This document shows, one piece after another, positions 33,525 through 43,430 of a stretch of DNA of 64,000 bases (position 1 is its first letter; each line of letters opens with the position of its first letter). This DNA comes from Oribacterium sp. NK2B42 (GTDB taxonomy: Bacteria; Bacillota; Clostridia; Lachnospirales; Lachnospiraceae), in contig NZ_AUJX01000003.1 in NCBI RefSeq assembly GCF_000424445.1, positions 62,001 through 126,000 on the forward strand. Direction: 5' to 3'. The translations under genes and the position numbers were made by a program. A model generated the notes under the pieces. That model had not been told where the DNA came from, made no database searches, and worked only from the letters and a program-made list of their open reading frames with translations.

Positions 33525-35182
33525 ATGTCAGAAGAAAAAAAGAACAAAGCTACAGAAGTGGCAGTTACAAGTGGTTTTGCAGCTCTTGCAAATGCAGGGG
33601 TGCTGAATGATGCGACAGAGGATCTTGCAGGGCTTGATCTTACTTTCGACAGGATAAAGATTCCTGCCGGTGGGTCAACGGCTTTCGAGATCCCGGACGG
33701 TGACAGTGAAGAAGTGAATATGGTTAAGGAGATTGTTGGAGTGATCTTACTTCATCATCCTGCCTACGCTTATTACAAGGAAAAGTATACAGGTGGATTG
33801 AATCCGCCTGACTGTGGTTCCTTTGACGGCGTGAACGGTACAGGTAATCCTGGCGGTGCTTGTGCTACCTGTCCTTTGAACCAGTTCGGTTCCGGGGATG
33901 GTCAGAGCAAAGCTTGTAAGAACCGCCGCATGATCTATGTGCTGATGGAGGGTGAGCTTTTCCCGATGGTACTTTCACTTCCTACGGGATCGCTGAAGGA
34001 ATTTACCAAGTATCTGAAGAGACAGCTTTCCAAGGGGCGTAAGCTTAATCAGAAGCTGGTACGGGATAAGATGATCGCAAGCGAGACCAAGATGAATCAG
34101 ATCAACGATGCGGAACATCAGTGGAGACTGCTTGTTCGTAAGGAAATCAGGGAGCTTAATTCCAATCCCTATATCCTGAATCTGAAAAACGGTCTTTACA
34201 ATGTTTTGGAAGATACGCTTACAGAGCATACGGCAGAGTATTATTCTACGATACAGCTGAATGTAAGCTATGATCCGGGAGCTGATTGTCCGAGGTTCAA
34301 GCAGTTTTTGGAAGAATCGATGGGCGGCGATATGGGTCAGGTCAAGCTGATACAGGAAATGCTGGGATACTTTCTTATTCCGGTAAATCTGGCTCAGAAG
34401 TGCTTTGTTATTTTTGGTGCAGGTGGCGGGGCAAGTCAAAATTGCTCATGGTACTGAATGAGCTGCTTTTGGGGAAGGAAAATGTGTCCAATGTATCCTG
34501 GCAGGCGTTAAATGAACGTTTTAAGACAGCAGAGCTTTTCGGAAAGCTGGCAAATATCTTTGCGGATCTTCCGACGAAGAATATTGATGATAACGACATT
34601 TTTAAGGCTCTTGTCGGTGAAGATTACCTGACCGTTGAGAAAAAGAACCGTGATCCGTTCTCGTTTCAGTCAAATGCGAGGCTGCTCTTTTCCTGCAATA
34701 GCATTCCTAAGAATTACGGTGACAGGTCGGATGGTTTTTACAGAAGACTGATCATTATCCGTTTTAATCATGCAGTGCCTCAGGAAAAGAAGGATCCGAA
34801 CCTGCTTGATAAGTTCAGGGTTGAGGCAGATGGTATTTTTCTCTTTGCGCTGGAAGGTTTACGCCGCTTGATGGCTAACCATTATGTTTTTTCAGAGACC
34901 GATATCAACAGGGAAGAGCTGCAGCAGTATCGCGAGGAAAGTGACAGCGTGCTGTCCTTTGTCAAGGAAGATTGCGAGCTTGGAGATGGTTACGAGGTCG
35001 GTTCAACACAGCTTTACAATGCATACAAGGCTTACTGCGAAGAATGTGGATTGAAGCCCTTTTCACAGAAACAGTTTGTATCACAGATCGTTGCAGCAAA
35101 TGACGGAGTTACAAGGAGCGTGGATAAAGTTGGCAAAAAGAGGACGCTTGCAGGAATCAAGCTGGGTGAGATCCTGGATTAA
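33525..35182 (+). pseudogene. Chimera of a phage ssDNA-binding-type protein and a D5/P4-type primase, frameshifted
   Basis: The ORF beginning at ATG 33525 encodes the N-terminal part of a phage DNA-binding protein with a Cys cluster (CGSFDG, CATCPLNQFG, SKACKNRRMIYVLMEGEL). After LSKGRKLNQ it switches to the middle of a viral-type primase/helicase (NSNPYILNLKNGLYNVLEDT, MLGYFLIPVNLAQKCFVIFG). The sudden switch indicates a deletion between two genes. In the P-loop the frame is lost; the correct frame resumes with GKSKLLMVLNELLLG and runs to 35182 (RLLFSCNSIPKNYGDRS, FYRRLIIIRFNHAVP). Both defects point to loss of function. Confidence 0.8.
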
Positions 35183-35202
35183 AGTTCCATTGAATTTGGT
35201 TT

Positions 35203-35338
35203 TTGACACATTGACACATTTTGACACCAAAATCCTATCTTCCCAATATATGTGCGTGGAAATAATGCCATATTAAGAGATATGCAGGATTTTTGAAAAA
35301 TGTTCCTTAAAAATGGAAATCAAGTGTCAAATGTGTCA
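35203..35338. repeat. TTGACAC repeats around a noncoding spacer (possible iterons)
   Basis: TTGACAC occurs at 35203-35209, 35211-35217 and 35221-35227. Inverted copies occur at 35324-35330 (GTGTCAA) and 35333-35338 (GTGTCA). The 190-bp spacer 35183-35371 has no ORF. Clustered copies next to a primase gene resemble a phage replication origin. Confidence 0.5.
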
Positions 35339-35371
35339 GAAGCCTTGAAAAACAAGGAGACGATTTGACAG

Positions 35372-35656
35372 ATGAAGGAATCGGATATTGTAAGAGCAAT
35401 TCTGAAGTACTTAAAAACCGTGCCGGGATGTTTTGCTTGGAAAGAGCATGGCGGAATGTACGGTACCGCCGGAATCCCCGATATTATCTGTTGCCTTCAT
35501 GGCAGATTTTACGGGTTTGAAGTTAAGACCGAGGATGGAGAGCCTACCAAGTTACAGGAGGCTACAATCAGAAAAATCCAAAATGCCGGGGACACTGCCT
35601 TGGTGGTGAGGTCCGTGGATGAGGTGCGAGCCGTGATAGACGGTTCCCTGCAATGA
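35372..35656 (+). CDS. VRR-NUC domain nuclease (phage)
   Basis: The 94-residue protein starts at ATG 35372. It is essentially one VRR-NUC domain with GTAGIPDIICCLHGRFYGFEVK, cited by its key residues G-x-P-D-I and E-V-K, and a later Q in LQEATIRKI. VRR-NUC proteins are PD-(D/E)XK-type nucleases found beside phage helicases and primases. Confidence 0.85.
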   Translation: MKESDIVRAILKYLKTVPGCFAWKEHGGMYGTAGIPDIICCLHGRFYGFEVKTEDGEPTKLQEATIRKIQNAGDTALVVRSVDEVRAVIDGSLQ

Positions 35657-35744
35657 ACATAGCACACTGAATCAGAAAACAATGCTTCAATGCATCGATG
35701 CCGCAAAGGATATAACAATAAACCTTTTGATGGAGGTATCGACA

Positions 35745-36164
35745 ATGAAGATTAAAGAATACTTGATGCAGGCATACAGAATTGACCAGAGAATCAATTC
35801 CAAACTGGAACAGATCGGTGCCCTGCATGATCTGGCAACAAAAGCAACGGTTACATTTTCAGATATGCCGCGCAATCCCAATAAGGGAAAGTCCAAGATC
35901 GAAGATGCCATTATTAAGATTATGGAGTTGGAAGATGAAATCAATCACGATATTGACAAGCTGGTTGATCTGAAAGCTGACATTACCCACCTGATCAAGA
36001 TGATGGATAGTCATGAGCATCAGATCATATTGGAGCAGCGTTACCTTTGCTTCAAGTCATGGGAGCAGATAGCCGTGGATATGGGCTACAGTATGCAGCA
36101 CACTTTTCGCCTGCATGATAAGGCGTTAAGGGAACTTTCCAAATTTTATAAAGTGGAGAGTTAA
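35745..36164 (+). CDS. Phage transcriptional regulator, DUF1492/ArpU-like
   Basis: ATG 35745 follows TGGAGG. The 139-residue protein is helical with a C-terminal sigma region 4-like helix-turn-helix (RYLCFKSWEQIAVDMGYSMQ, RLHDKALRELSKFY). Such proteins control late gene expression in Firmicutes phages. It sits before the terminator and HNH gene, the usual boundary between early and late blocks. Confidence 0.75.
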   Translation: MKIKEYLMQAYRIDQRINSKLEQIGALHDLATKATVTFSDMPRNPNKGKSKIEDAIIKIMELEDEINHDIDKLVDLKADITHLIKMMDSHEHQIILEQRYLCFKSWEQIAVDMGYSMQHTFRLHDKALRELSKFYKVES

Positions 36165-36225
36165 TGTGATAGAATGAGATATCGTTCCTATGATATAGTT
36201 ATAATGGCGATAGTGAATATGATGA

Positions 36226-36257
36226 GAGCCCGGAAGGAGAGATCCTTGCCGGGCTTT
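36226..36257 (+). terminator. Terminator before the HNH gene
   Basis: GAGCCCGGAAGGA and TCCTTGCCGGGCT form a stem with a short loop, followed by TTTTAT. It ends the early block. Confidence 0.7.
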
Positions 36258-36276
36258 TATATTGGAGATGATGAAT

Positions 36277-36642
36277 ATGTCAATGAGACCCAAAAGGCCG
36301 TGCTCATATCCGGGCTGTCCGAACCTTACTGACGGTCGTTACTGTCCGGAGCATCAGCAGAAGGTGAACAGTAATTATGAGAAGTACGGCAGAGATAAGT
36401 CTACGAAGAAGAGATACGGTCGTGCATGGAAGAGAATCCGTGAGAAGTATGCTGCGGAGCATCCCTTTTGTGAGTTGTGTTTTGAACGTGGAATTATCGT
36501 GCCGACTGAAGAGATCCATCACAAGCTACCTTTGAGTGAAGGTGGCACGCACGATCGCAGTAACGTGATCGCGCTGTGCAAGTCGTGTCACTCAACCATA
36601 CACGCGAAGAGAGGGGACTACTGGGGAAACCATCACGGGTAG
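36277..36642 (+). CDS. HNH endonuclease (phage packaging type)
   Basis: ATG 36277 is chosen because GGAG at 36264 is 9 nt upstream. The 121-residue protein has Cys pairs at the start (CSYPGC, YCPEH), a CELC zinc knuckle, then HHKLPLSEGGTHDRSNVIAL and CKSCHSTIH, which form the HNH active site. HNH genes of this type sit just before terminase genes and help DNA packaging. Here a toxin-antitoxin pair has been inserted before the damaged terminase. Confidence 0.88.
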   Translation: MSMRPKRPCSYPGCPNLTDGRYCPEHQQKVNSNYEKYGRDKSTKKRYGRAWKRIREKYAAEHPFCELCFERGIIVPTEEIHHKLPLSEGGTHDRSNVIALCKSCHSTIHAKRGDYWGNHHG

Positions 36643-36741
36643 GGGCGGGTGAAATCTCTACAGGTATGGCTCCCAGGGAACGGCGCGGGGGGCATGCGTG
36701 CAAAATCGCGAAACGAAAAGTGAAATTCGAACTAAAGAGAA

Positions 36742-36818
36742 TTTACCTCTGAGGTAAACAAACATCTTGACTGATTAAGATATCTGTGCTATCATGGATT
36801 TACCTCAAAGGTAAATCC
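36742..36818 (+). promoter_or_regulatory. Promoter with two palindromic operators for the toxin-antitoxin operon
   Basis: TTTACCTCTGAGGTAAA (36742-36758) is a perfect palindrome; GGATTTACCT/AGGTAAATCC (36796-36805, 36809-36818) is a second with the same core. Between them lie TTGACT (36767-36772) and TATCAT (36790-36795) with 17-bp spacing, a near-consensus promoter. Operators on both sides of the promoter fit autorepression by the XRE-type antitoxin. Confidence 0.85.
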
Positions 36819-36835
36819 GAAAGAGAGGTGATGGT

Positions 36836-37132
36836 TTGGATATCACGTACAAGAACAACAAAATCAAAAAGGTTTGTACGGATGCCAAAACTGCAGAGAG
36901 AACCTACGGTAGGGAAATGGCCGAAAAAATACATCAGCGTATAGATGAAATTGGTGCAGCAGATACTGTTGAGATGATGATACAGTTCCATATCGGACGA
37001 TGTCATCCACTTACGCAGAATAGAAAAGGGCAATACGCGGTGGATTTGGTTCATCCGTACAGATTGGTATTCAAGAAGAATGGCGACGAGATTCAAATAG
37101 CAAACATTTTGGAAATAGTCGATTATCATTAG
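36836..37132 (+). CDS. higB: HigB/RelE-type toxin
   Basis: TTG 36836 follows AGAGAGGTG. The 98-residue protein shows the RelE/HigB fold pattern: N-terminal MDITYKNNKIKKVCTD, AERTYGREMAEKIHQRI, the MIQFHIGRCHPL segment and the terminal strand RLVFKKNGDEIQIANILEI. These toxins cleave mRNA on the ribosome. The antitoxin gene follows within 35 bp. Confidence 0.85.
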   Translation: MDITYKNNKIKKVCTDAKTAERTYGREMAEKIHQRIDEIGAADTVEMMIQFHIGRCHPLTQNRKGQYAVDLVHPYRLVFKKNGDEIQIANILEIVDYH

Positions 37133-37164
37133 AGGTCAAGATGACAAGTCAAGGAGGTAGCACT

Positions 37165-38217
37165 ATGGTGAGAAGTCGCAGTTATATTGCAACGCCACCT
37201 GGGGCGACAATTAAAGAGCAGTTGAATGACAGAGGCATGAGCCAGAAGGAGTTTGCAGCCAGGATGGATATGTCTGAAAAGCATATCAGCAAGCTCATTA
37301 ACGGTGAGGTGCAGCTTACACCGGAGACCGCGGTTAGATTAGAAATGGTTTTAGGTGTACCGGCAAAGTTTTGGAATAATCTTGAGGCGATATACAGAGA
37401 GAAGATCATAAAGGCTGAAGCAGAAAATGCAATGGATGCTGATGCTGAAATGGCCAAACAATTTCCTTATAGCGAGATGGCAAAGTTTGGATGGGTTCCG
37501 GAGACTAGAGAAGCGAAGGAGAAGGTTGTCAATCTGAGGAAATACTTTGAGGTTGTTGAACTTTCACTTCTTGGGAGTGAGCAGATTACGAGAATTGCCT
37601 GCAGACGTCTGGCAATAACAGAAAAAAGTGATCTGGCATTAATGGCATGGGCACAGGAGGCAAAGATTAAGGCGCGTGGTATCCAAACCGCTCCGATCAA
37701 TATCAAAGGTTTGATTTCTACTATGCCAGAGATAAGAAAAATGACAGTTCTTAAACCTAAGGAATTCTGTCCTCAGATCAAGAAATGTCTTGCGGATTGT
37801 GGAATAGCTTTAGTATTTCTGCCGCACCTTAAAGGTTCATTCCTCCAGGGGGCTTCTTTTATGGACGGGAAAAAGATTGTTGTAGGGCTTACTGCCAGAG
37901 GTAAGGATGCTGACAAGTTTTGGTTCAGCCTGTTCCATGAACTTGCGCACATCGCTCTTGGTCATGTAGGGCAGCCTAATGGTACATCTGAAGATGATGA
38001 GAAAGCAGCGGACAAATGGTCTGGTGATACACTTATTTCATCTGATGATTTTGAAGCTTTCAGAGAGGAAAGGGATTATTCAGAGAGAAGAGTACTCCAA
38101 TTTGCAAAAGCTCAAGGAATTGCTCCGGGGATAGTAGTCGGGAGAATGCAGCTGGAAGGAATGATCAAGTACAGTATGTTGAATAATTTGAAAGAGCAAT
38201 ATAAAATAGCTGTATAA
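37165..38217 (+). CDS. higA: HigA-type antitoxin fused to an ImmA/IrrE-like metallopeptidase
   Basis: ATG 37165 follows AAGGAGG. The 350-residue protein has an XRE helix-turn-helix (residues 15-70: MSQKEFAARMDMSEKHISKL, VPAKFWNNLE) followed by a long helical region and a zinc metallopeptidase domain with HELAH (FSLFHELAHIALGH) and a downstream Glu-rich EDDEKAADKWS. The peptidase part resembles ImmA/IrrE, which cleaves phage or stress repressors. Here repressor and protease are one chain beside a toxin, suggesting that damage-triggered proteolysis may release it. Operators upstream are at 36742-36818. Confidence 0.88.
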   Translation: MVRSRSYIATPPGATIKEQLNDRGMSQKEFAARMDMSEKHISKLINGEVQLTPETAVRLEMVLGVPAKFWNNLEAIYREKIIKAEAENAMDADAEMAKQFPYSEMAKFGWVPETREAKEKVVNLRKYFEVVELSLLGSEQITRIACRRLAITEKSDLALMAWAQEAKIKARGIQTAPINIKGLISTMPEIRKMTVLKPKEFCPQIKKCLADCGIALVFLPHLKGSFLQGASFMDGKKIVVGLTARGKDADKFWFSLFHELAHIALGHVGQPNGTSEDDEKAADKWSGDTLISSDDFEAFREERDYSERRVLQFAKAQGIAPGIVVGRMQLEGMIKYSMLNNLKEQYKIAV

Positions 38218-38241
38218 AGGATATATTCAAAAAATCTTTTG

Positions 38242-38272
38242 AAGGATCATGTGAAGAGCATGGTCCTTTTAT
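38242..38272 (+). terminator. Terminator after the toxin-antitoxin operon
   Basis: AAGGATCAT (38242-38250) and ATGGTCCTT (38260-38268) form a stem with one G-T pair, followed by TTTATT. Confidence 0.7.
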
Positions 38273-38305
38273 TATGCAAAGCAGAAGGAAGGAGGGCGAT
38301 GCTCT

Positions 38306-38574
38306 ATGGCTGGAAGAAAGCCAAAGCCTACAGCAGTGAAAAAGCTGGAAGGCAATCCGGGAAAGAGAAAACTGAACACAAAAGAACCGAATCCGGGTAA
38401 GGGAATGCCCGAGTGCCCTGCATGGTTATTACCGGAAGCTAAGATAGAATGGATCCGGTTATCGGAAAAACTGAACCAGATGGGAGTGTTGACGGAGATC
38501 GACCGGTCTGCATTTGCAGCCTATTGTCAGTCCTATGCCAGATGAAAAGAGGCTCATGAGCATATTATTACCAG
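38306..38574 (+). pseudogene. Phage terminase small subunit, truncated by nonsense and deletion
   Basis: ATG 38306 begins a P27-type terminase small subunit (MAGRKPKPTAVKKLEGNPGK, then MPECPAWLLPEAKIEW). The frame stops at TGA 38543 where a Trp codon (TGG) is expected after SYAR; after it KEAHEHI continues in frame for a few codons. The normal protein is about 150 residues. The remainder is missing because of a deletion into terL. Confidence 0.8.
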
Positions 38575-39708
38575 GTGCTAAGTGCAGAGGTCGGTGGTAA
38601 GCATGGATTTTCAGTCAGTGGATTGGTGTTTGATGAGATTCATACGCAGCCGAACAGACAGCTGTATGACGTTTTGACAAAGGGATCGTCGGATGCCAGA
38701 CATAATCCGTTGCATTTTATTATCACTACGGCGGGAACGGACAGACATTCCATCGCCTATGAGCTTCATACGAAAGCGGTGGATATTCTGGAAGGCCGGC
38801 GTGTGAATCCGACCTTCTATCCGGTGGTCTATGGACTGAAGGATGATGAGGACTGGGAGGATGAAGCGAACTGGTACAAGGTCAATCCTTCGCTGGGATA
38901 TACGGTAGATATTGAACGCTTGCGCGATGCCTACCGGGAAGCAAAACAGAATCCGGCAGACGAAGTGACCTTCAAGTGGCTGAGGCTGAACATGTGGGTT
39001 TCAAGTACGGTTGCATGGATACAGGATGCGATATTCATGAAGGGTAATGAAGAAATCGACCTGTCTTCGCTGGAAGGCAGGGACTGTTATGGCGGTCTGG
39101 ACTTATCCAGCACGGGTGATATTACAGCACTAGTACTGATGTTTCCTCCGAGGGATGAGGATGAGAAGTACACTCTGCATCCGTTCTTCTGGGTGCCGGA
39201 AGAGACAATTCCGCAGAGGGTGAAGGTGGATTCCGCTCCTTATGACATCTGGGAGAGGCAGGGATACCTGTTATCGACTGAGGGTAACGTGATCCACTAT
39301 GACTTCATTGAGAAGTTCATTAATGATCTGGCGGAGAAATACCACATCGTTGAGATTGCGGTGGACAGATGGAACGCTACGCAGATGATCCAGAACCTGG
39401 AGGGTGACGGATTCACGATGGTTCCGTTCGGCCAGGGCTTTGCTTCAATGTCCGAACCGACAAAAGATTTCTATCGTCTGCTCATGGAAGGCCAGATCAT
39501 TCACGGAGGGCATCCGGGTCTCATGTGGATGGCCGGCAACGTGGTGGTCGATACGGATTCTGCCGGAAACATCAAGGTAACGAAGGCAAAATCAAAAGAG
39601 AAGATCGACGGCATTGTGGCTGCAATCATTGCACTTGACCGATGTATACGCAATCAGACGGAGCCGCAAGGGAGTGTTTATGATGAGCGCGGATTACTTG
39701 TATTTTGA
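38575..39708 (+). pseudogene. Phage terminase large subunit, N-terminal ATPase lost
   Basis: The 377-residue frame starts in the middle of a terminase large subunit (GFSVSGLVFDEIHTQPNR, a Walker B-type acidic pair; then FIITTAGTDRHS). The nuclease domain is complete (YGGLDLSSTGDITAL, VEIAVDRWNATQM, SKEKIDGIVAAIIALD). The first third with Walker A is missing, removed with the end of terS. No packaging motor can be made. Confidence 0.85.
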
Positions 39709-39725
39709 CGAAGGAGGGAATTGCG

Positions 39726-41555
39726 ATGGGAATACTGAGCGGTTTATTTCGGAGCAGGGATAAGCCCACGGACAGGACAGCATGAAGCAGCTACAGCTTC
39801 TTTCTGGGAGGTACTGCGAGCGGTAAGTACGTGACGGAACGATCTGCGATGCAGATGACGGCGGTTTATTGCTGCGTGAGGATCCTGTCGGAGGCGGTGG
39901 CGAGCCTGCCATTACAATTTTACAGATATACCGATGATGGCGGTAAGGAGAAAGCGGTGGAACATCCGCTTTATTTTTTGCTCCATGATGAGCCGAATCC
40001 AGAGATGACTTCATTCATATTCCGGGAGACTCTGATGACACACCTTTTGCTGTGGGGCAATGCTTACAGTCATATCATCCGCAATGGCAAGGGTGAAGTC
40101 GTGGCTCTGTATCCGCTGATGTCGGATCGGATGAAAGTGGACCGTGATGAGCACGGACGGCTCTATTACGAATACACGGTCTATGATTCGGACGATGTGG
40201 ACGGAAGGAAAGGCACCAATAAGGTTGGATGGACGGTAAGGCTTCAGCCTCATGATGTGCTGCACATTCCGGGATTAGGGTTCGATGGTCTGGTTGGCTA
40301 TAGTCCGATTGCTATGGCCAAGAATGCGATTGGTCTGGCAATCGCTACGGAAGAGTATGGCAGCAAGTTCTTTGCGAACGGTGCGGCTCCTTCCGGTGTG
40401 TTGGAGCATCCGGGAACCATCAAGGATCCGAGCAAGGTGAGGGAAAGCTGGCAGGCGACCTTCGGAGGAAGCGGCAATGCCAATAAGATTGCTGTTTTGG
40501 AAGAAGGCATGAAATATACGCCTATCAGTATTAGTCCTGAGCAGGCTCAGTTCCTGGAGACAAGGAAGTTCCAGATTGATGAGATCGCAAGGATCTTCCG
40601 TTTGCCGCCTCATATGATCGGTGACTTGGAGAAGTCCAGTTTCAACAACATTGAGCAGCAGAGCTTGGAGTTTGTGAAGTATACGCTGGATCCCTGGGTA
40701 AGCCGCTGGGAGCAGGCGATGGTGAGAGCCTTGCTGACTCCGGATGAGAAGAAAAAGTATTTCTTCAAGTTCAATGTGGACGGTTTGCTCCATGGTGATT
40801 ACCAGAGCAGGATGAACGGCTATGCGACAGCCAGACAGAACGGCTGGATGTCCGCCAATGACATCCGTGAGCTGGAGAACCTGGACAGGATACCGGCTGA
40901 GCAGGGTGGCGATCTGTACCTGATCAATGGAAATATGACGAAGCTGGAGGATGCCGGGATTTTTGCGGCGGACGGAAAAGGGGAGGATTATATGAATAAC
41001 AAAAAGGTACCACTTGGTAAGAAAGGTATTGTATCTATATGTATTGACTGGAACGAGTATGAGCATCAAAGGGCAGGAGGTTTGATAGCAGGTGTTTTAT
41101 CGAAAGACAATACTGCGGTTGATTGTGATGTATCAGCATTTGTGGTAAAGACCCGAGGAGATAAGGTTGAATACTTAGATGGTGCAACATATGATCATCC
41201 ATCTGTAAAGGATAATGCTATTGTACATCATGGCGATAATATGAATATCGGTGGTGAAGCGGAGCAGATAGATATTCAGATAGATGCTTTGTCAGAAGAT
41301 GAGAGAATTATTTTAACTCTAGATACACTGAAGAATAAAAAACAATTGAAAATAGGGAAAATATCTATGATATCTGTTATAATTAGCAGAGATAACGAAG
41401 AAATCTATAGAGATGACTTTATTGGTGCTGGGGATAGAGCTATTAAGATTGGAAAGATTTATCATGAATCAGACGATTTTTGTTTTGAACCAGACATGGT
41501 TGGGTTAAATGGCATTAAGGAAAAGAAAGATATTTTGGCATCTATTTTGAATTAA
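39726..41555 (+). pseudogene. HK97-type portal protein with early stop, fused in frame to a TerD-like domain
   Basis: ATG 39726 starts a portal protein (MGILSGLFRSRDKPTDRTA). TGA 39783 interrupts it, then the same frame continues SSYSFFLGG and on to the core (MQMTAVYCCVRILSEAVASL, GNAYSHIIRNGKGEV, IFRLPPHMIGD, SFNNIEQQSLEFVKYT). Without a stop codon it runs at 40992 into a TerD-like domain of about 187 residues (MNNKKVPLGKKGIVSICIDW, VHHGDNMNIGGEAEQIDI). GGGGAGG precedes ATG 40992, so the TerD-like part can be translated on its own. The AT content rises at the junction. Confidence 0.75.
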
Positions 41556-41978
41556 GGGGTGACATTCCGAAATTTAGTCTCGTAAAGAATGATAAGAGCA
41601 CTTATTGGGACAATGGTAGTTGTTGCTTCTGTGATAATTCAAAAGGAAGGCTTTATTACTATCAAACTAATTCCGATAGCGAAAGAAGCAATAACCATGA
41701 TTGCTAGAATTACATTACGGGAGTGTTTTTTGTCCTTTTTGGTGTGATGTTTCTTCCAGGATTAATATATAGGCTGTTTACAAACGATAAAAATTAAGAT
41801 AGCGAAAGCAATATAGAGACGATAACAACACATATCATTATTAAGTTGGTTACTTTTCTTTTAATAAGGCATTTTGTAAAATCATCCTTTCGAATAGCCT
41901 ATGCTTTCTATGAATAAAACTGGTTAGCTATAACTAACAGTATTTTATCAAGAGAGTGATTGACAGTAAAGAACCATT
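41556..41978. other. Low-GC region with short hydrophobic remnants
   Basis: Only short frames are present. 41589-41747 could encode 52 residues (MIRALIGTMVVVASVIIQKE), and a neighbouring frame ends in FFVLFGVMFLPGLIYRLF; together they look like a frameshifted small membrane protein. Nothing else is supported. Confidence 0.35.
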
Positions 41979-42935
41979 TTATGTTTTTGATAAGTTATCG
42001 CTGTTTAATGTGTTTTTTATGCTTTCATGTTGCTTGCGTTGATCAATGTATTGTTCAACATTTATCATATTCTGTTGAAGGGATCTCATGTCTTTTTCAG
42101 CAGCATTATATGTTTTTTTAAGTGTACTTTTGCGAGCCTGCATAGCTTCATAGTCAGCACGTATCTCTGATGGGTTGAAAGATTGGGGATCAATTCCCAT
42201 CTTTCGAAGCATACGCTCAACACCATCATATAAGATGAGCTGTGTTTCGTGCATACGGAGGTATCTGTCTGGATCTTTGGACTTCTTGTATTTTTCTTGA
42301 TACGGTTTATTGTCTCTGTACTGTTCCGCATATAGGAGCAGTTCGGAGACTTTTTTCATTTTATGCTCCAGCTCTACAAGCTCGGTACGGGCAGATTTTG
42401 CCTCAGCTGTCTTTTTATCAATTTGCTTCTGAAGCTGAGAAAGATTATCTGCGGTGGCATAGCTGGCTGCGTCAGTCTTGAGGTTTTTGACGGAAGCCCA
42501 GTGTTGCAGACCGGGACTGTTTTGAAATTTTTCTCCAGAGGTATCTATGAGCGTTCTGCTTGCACTGGTACGGGTGAGGATATCTTTCTTTGGTATCTTT
42601 ATTCTTGACTTCTGCTTTGGAGCCTCAGTGTTTTCTTCGGCTTTTGAAGATGATGCATCTTGGGTGGCTTGTTCTTTGTTCTGCCATTTCTGCGGATTTT
42701 CAATCCTGTCCTTTATTTCCTCTTTTGTATAACCGGCTCCAAAATTGCGGAAGCTGCCACGCACAGATCGCTCTTGGCCTGGGGCAGTGAACTTTATGTA
42801 TTTTGAGTGAGTATCACCGATTTTTTCACCGTTAACTGTATAGCCTTTTCTTTGATAAGGAGCAAAAAGTCCTCGTAGGTTTTGCGATTCTAATGCATTC
42901 GTCAATATCTTCCTGAAGCCGCGTTTTCCATAAGG
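41979..42935 (-). pseudogene. Second mobA copy: relaxase domain deleted, tail frameshifted
   Basis: The minus-strand frame encodes the C-terminal two thirds of a MobA protein nearly identical in pattern to that at 17395 (SKYIKFTAPGQERSVRGSFR, SASRTLIDTSGEKFQNSPGL, DPDRYLRMHETQLILYDG). Upstream, RLQEDIDECIRIAK lies in another frame. Two single-base deletions near 42885 and 42850 explain the switches. The catalytic N-terminus is gone. Confidence 0.85.
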
Positions 42936-42970
42936 ATTTAAGAAAACAAAATAGGCCATTTATATATACG

Positions 42971-43318
42971 GTGATAAAAGGTGAAGTCGGAAGAATGTCA
43001 GAAAGAAATGTGGAGCGCATCATAAAAAAATATGCTGATAAAATCAGATGTGACCATCCGGACTTGCCAGATAGCGTGTATCCTCACATGAGACGAACAA
43101 GGGCAACCAGAATGTATCGTGATAGGATCCCTATTGAGACAATAGCGGTAATTCTTGGACATGTCAGCACTAAGACTACAAGAAAGTCCTATGCAATTCC
43201 TTCTGTTGAACTTCTGAGAGAGCAAATGGAATATGGAGCATCTGTAGAGACGGACAACAATAAAAAACCCTTATGGGAAAACGATGAAGAACTGGCAAAG
43301 CTCTGTGGAATTAGGTAA
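42971..43318 (+). pseudogene. C-terminal fragment of a tyrosine recombinase
   Basis: The frame contains only the last part of the catalytic domain: HMRRTRATRMYRD (box II), ILGHVSTKTTRKSYA with the nucleophilic Tyr, and a C-terminal tail. The N-terminal 200 or more residues are missing. It is a different family from the integrase at 23865. It abuts the mobA fragment, so a deletion probably removed the inner part of a second element. Confidence 0.75.
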
Positions 43319-43430
43319 GATTATTATGTACATCTTTTCTCTGGGAAACAGGTTGATATCTGATTTCCCAGAAAAAGATGCGGATAAGTAAACTATTCTG
43401 ATAAATTTGCTTATACGAATATTCGGATAA

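Noticed and set aside
36831-36860. ATG 36831 as the toxin start
   Set aside because: It is in another frame that does not encode the RelE-like protein; TTG 36836 fits the ribosome site and family.
30592-41555. Complete, inducible prophage
   Set aside because: Terminase, portal and primase are broken and no capsid, tail or lysis genes follow, so only a remnant is present.
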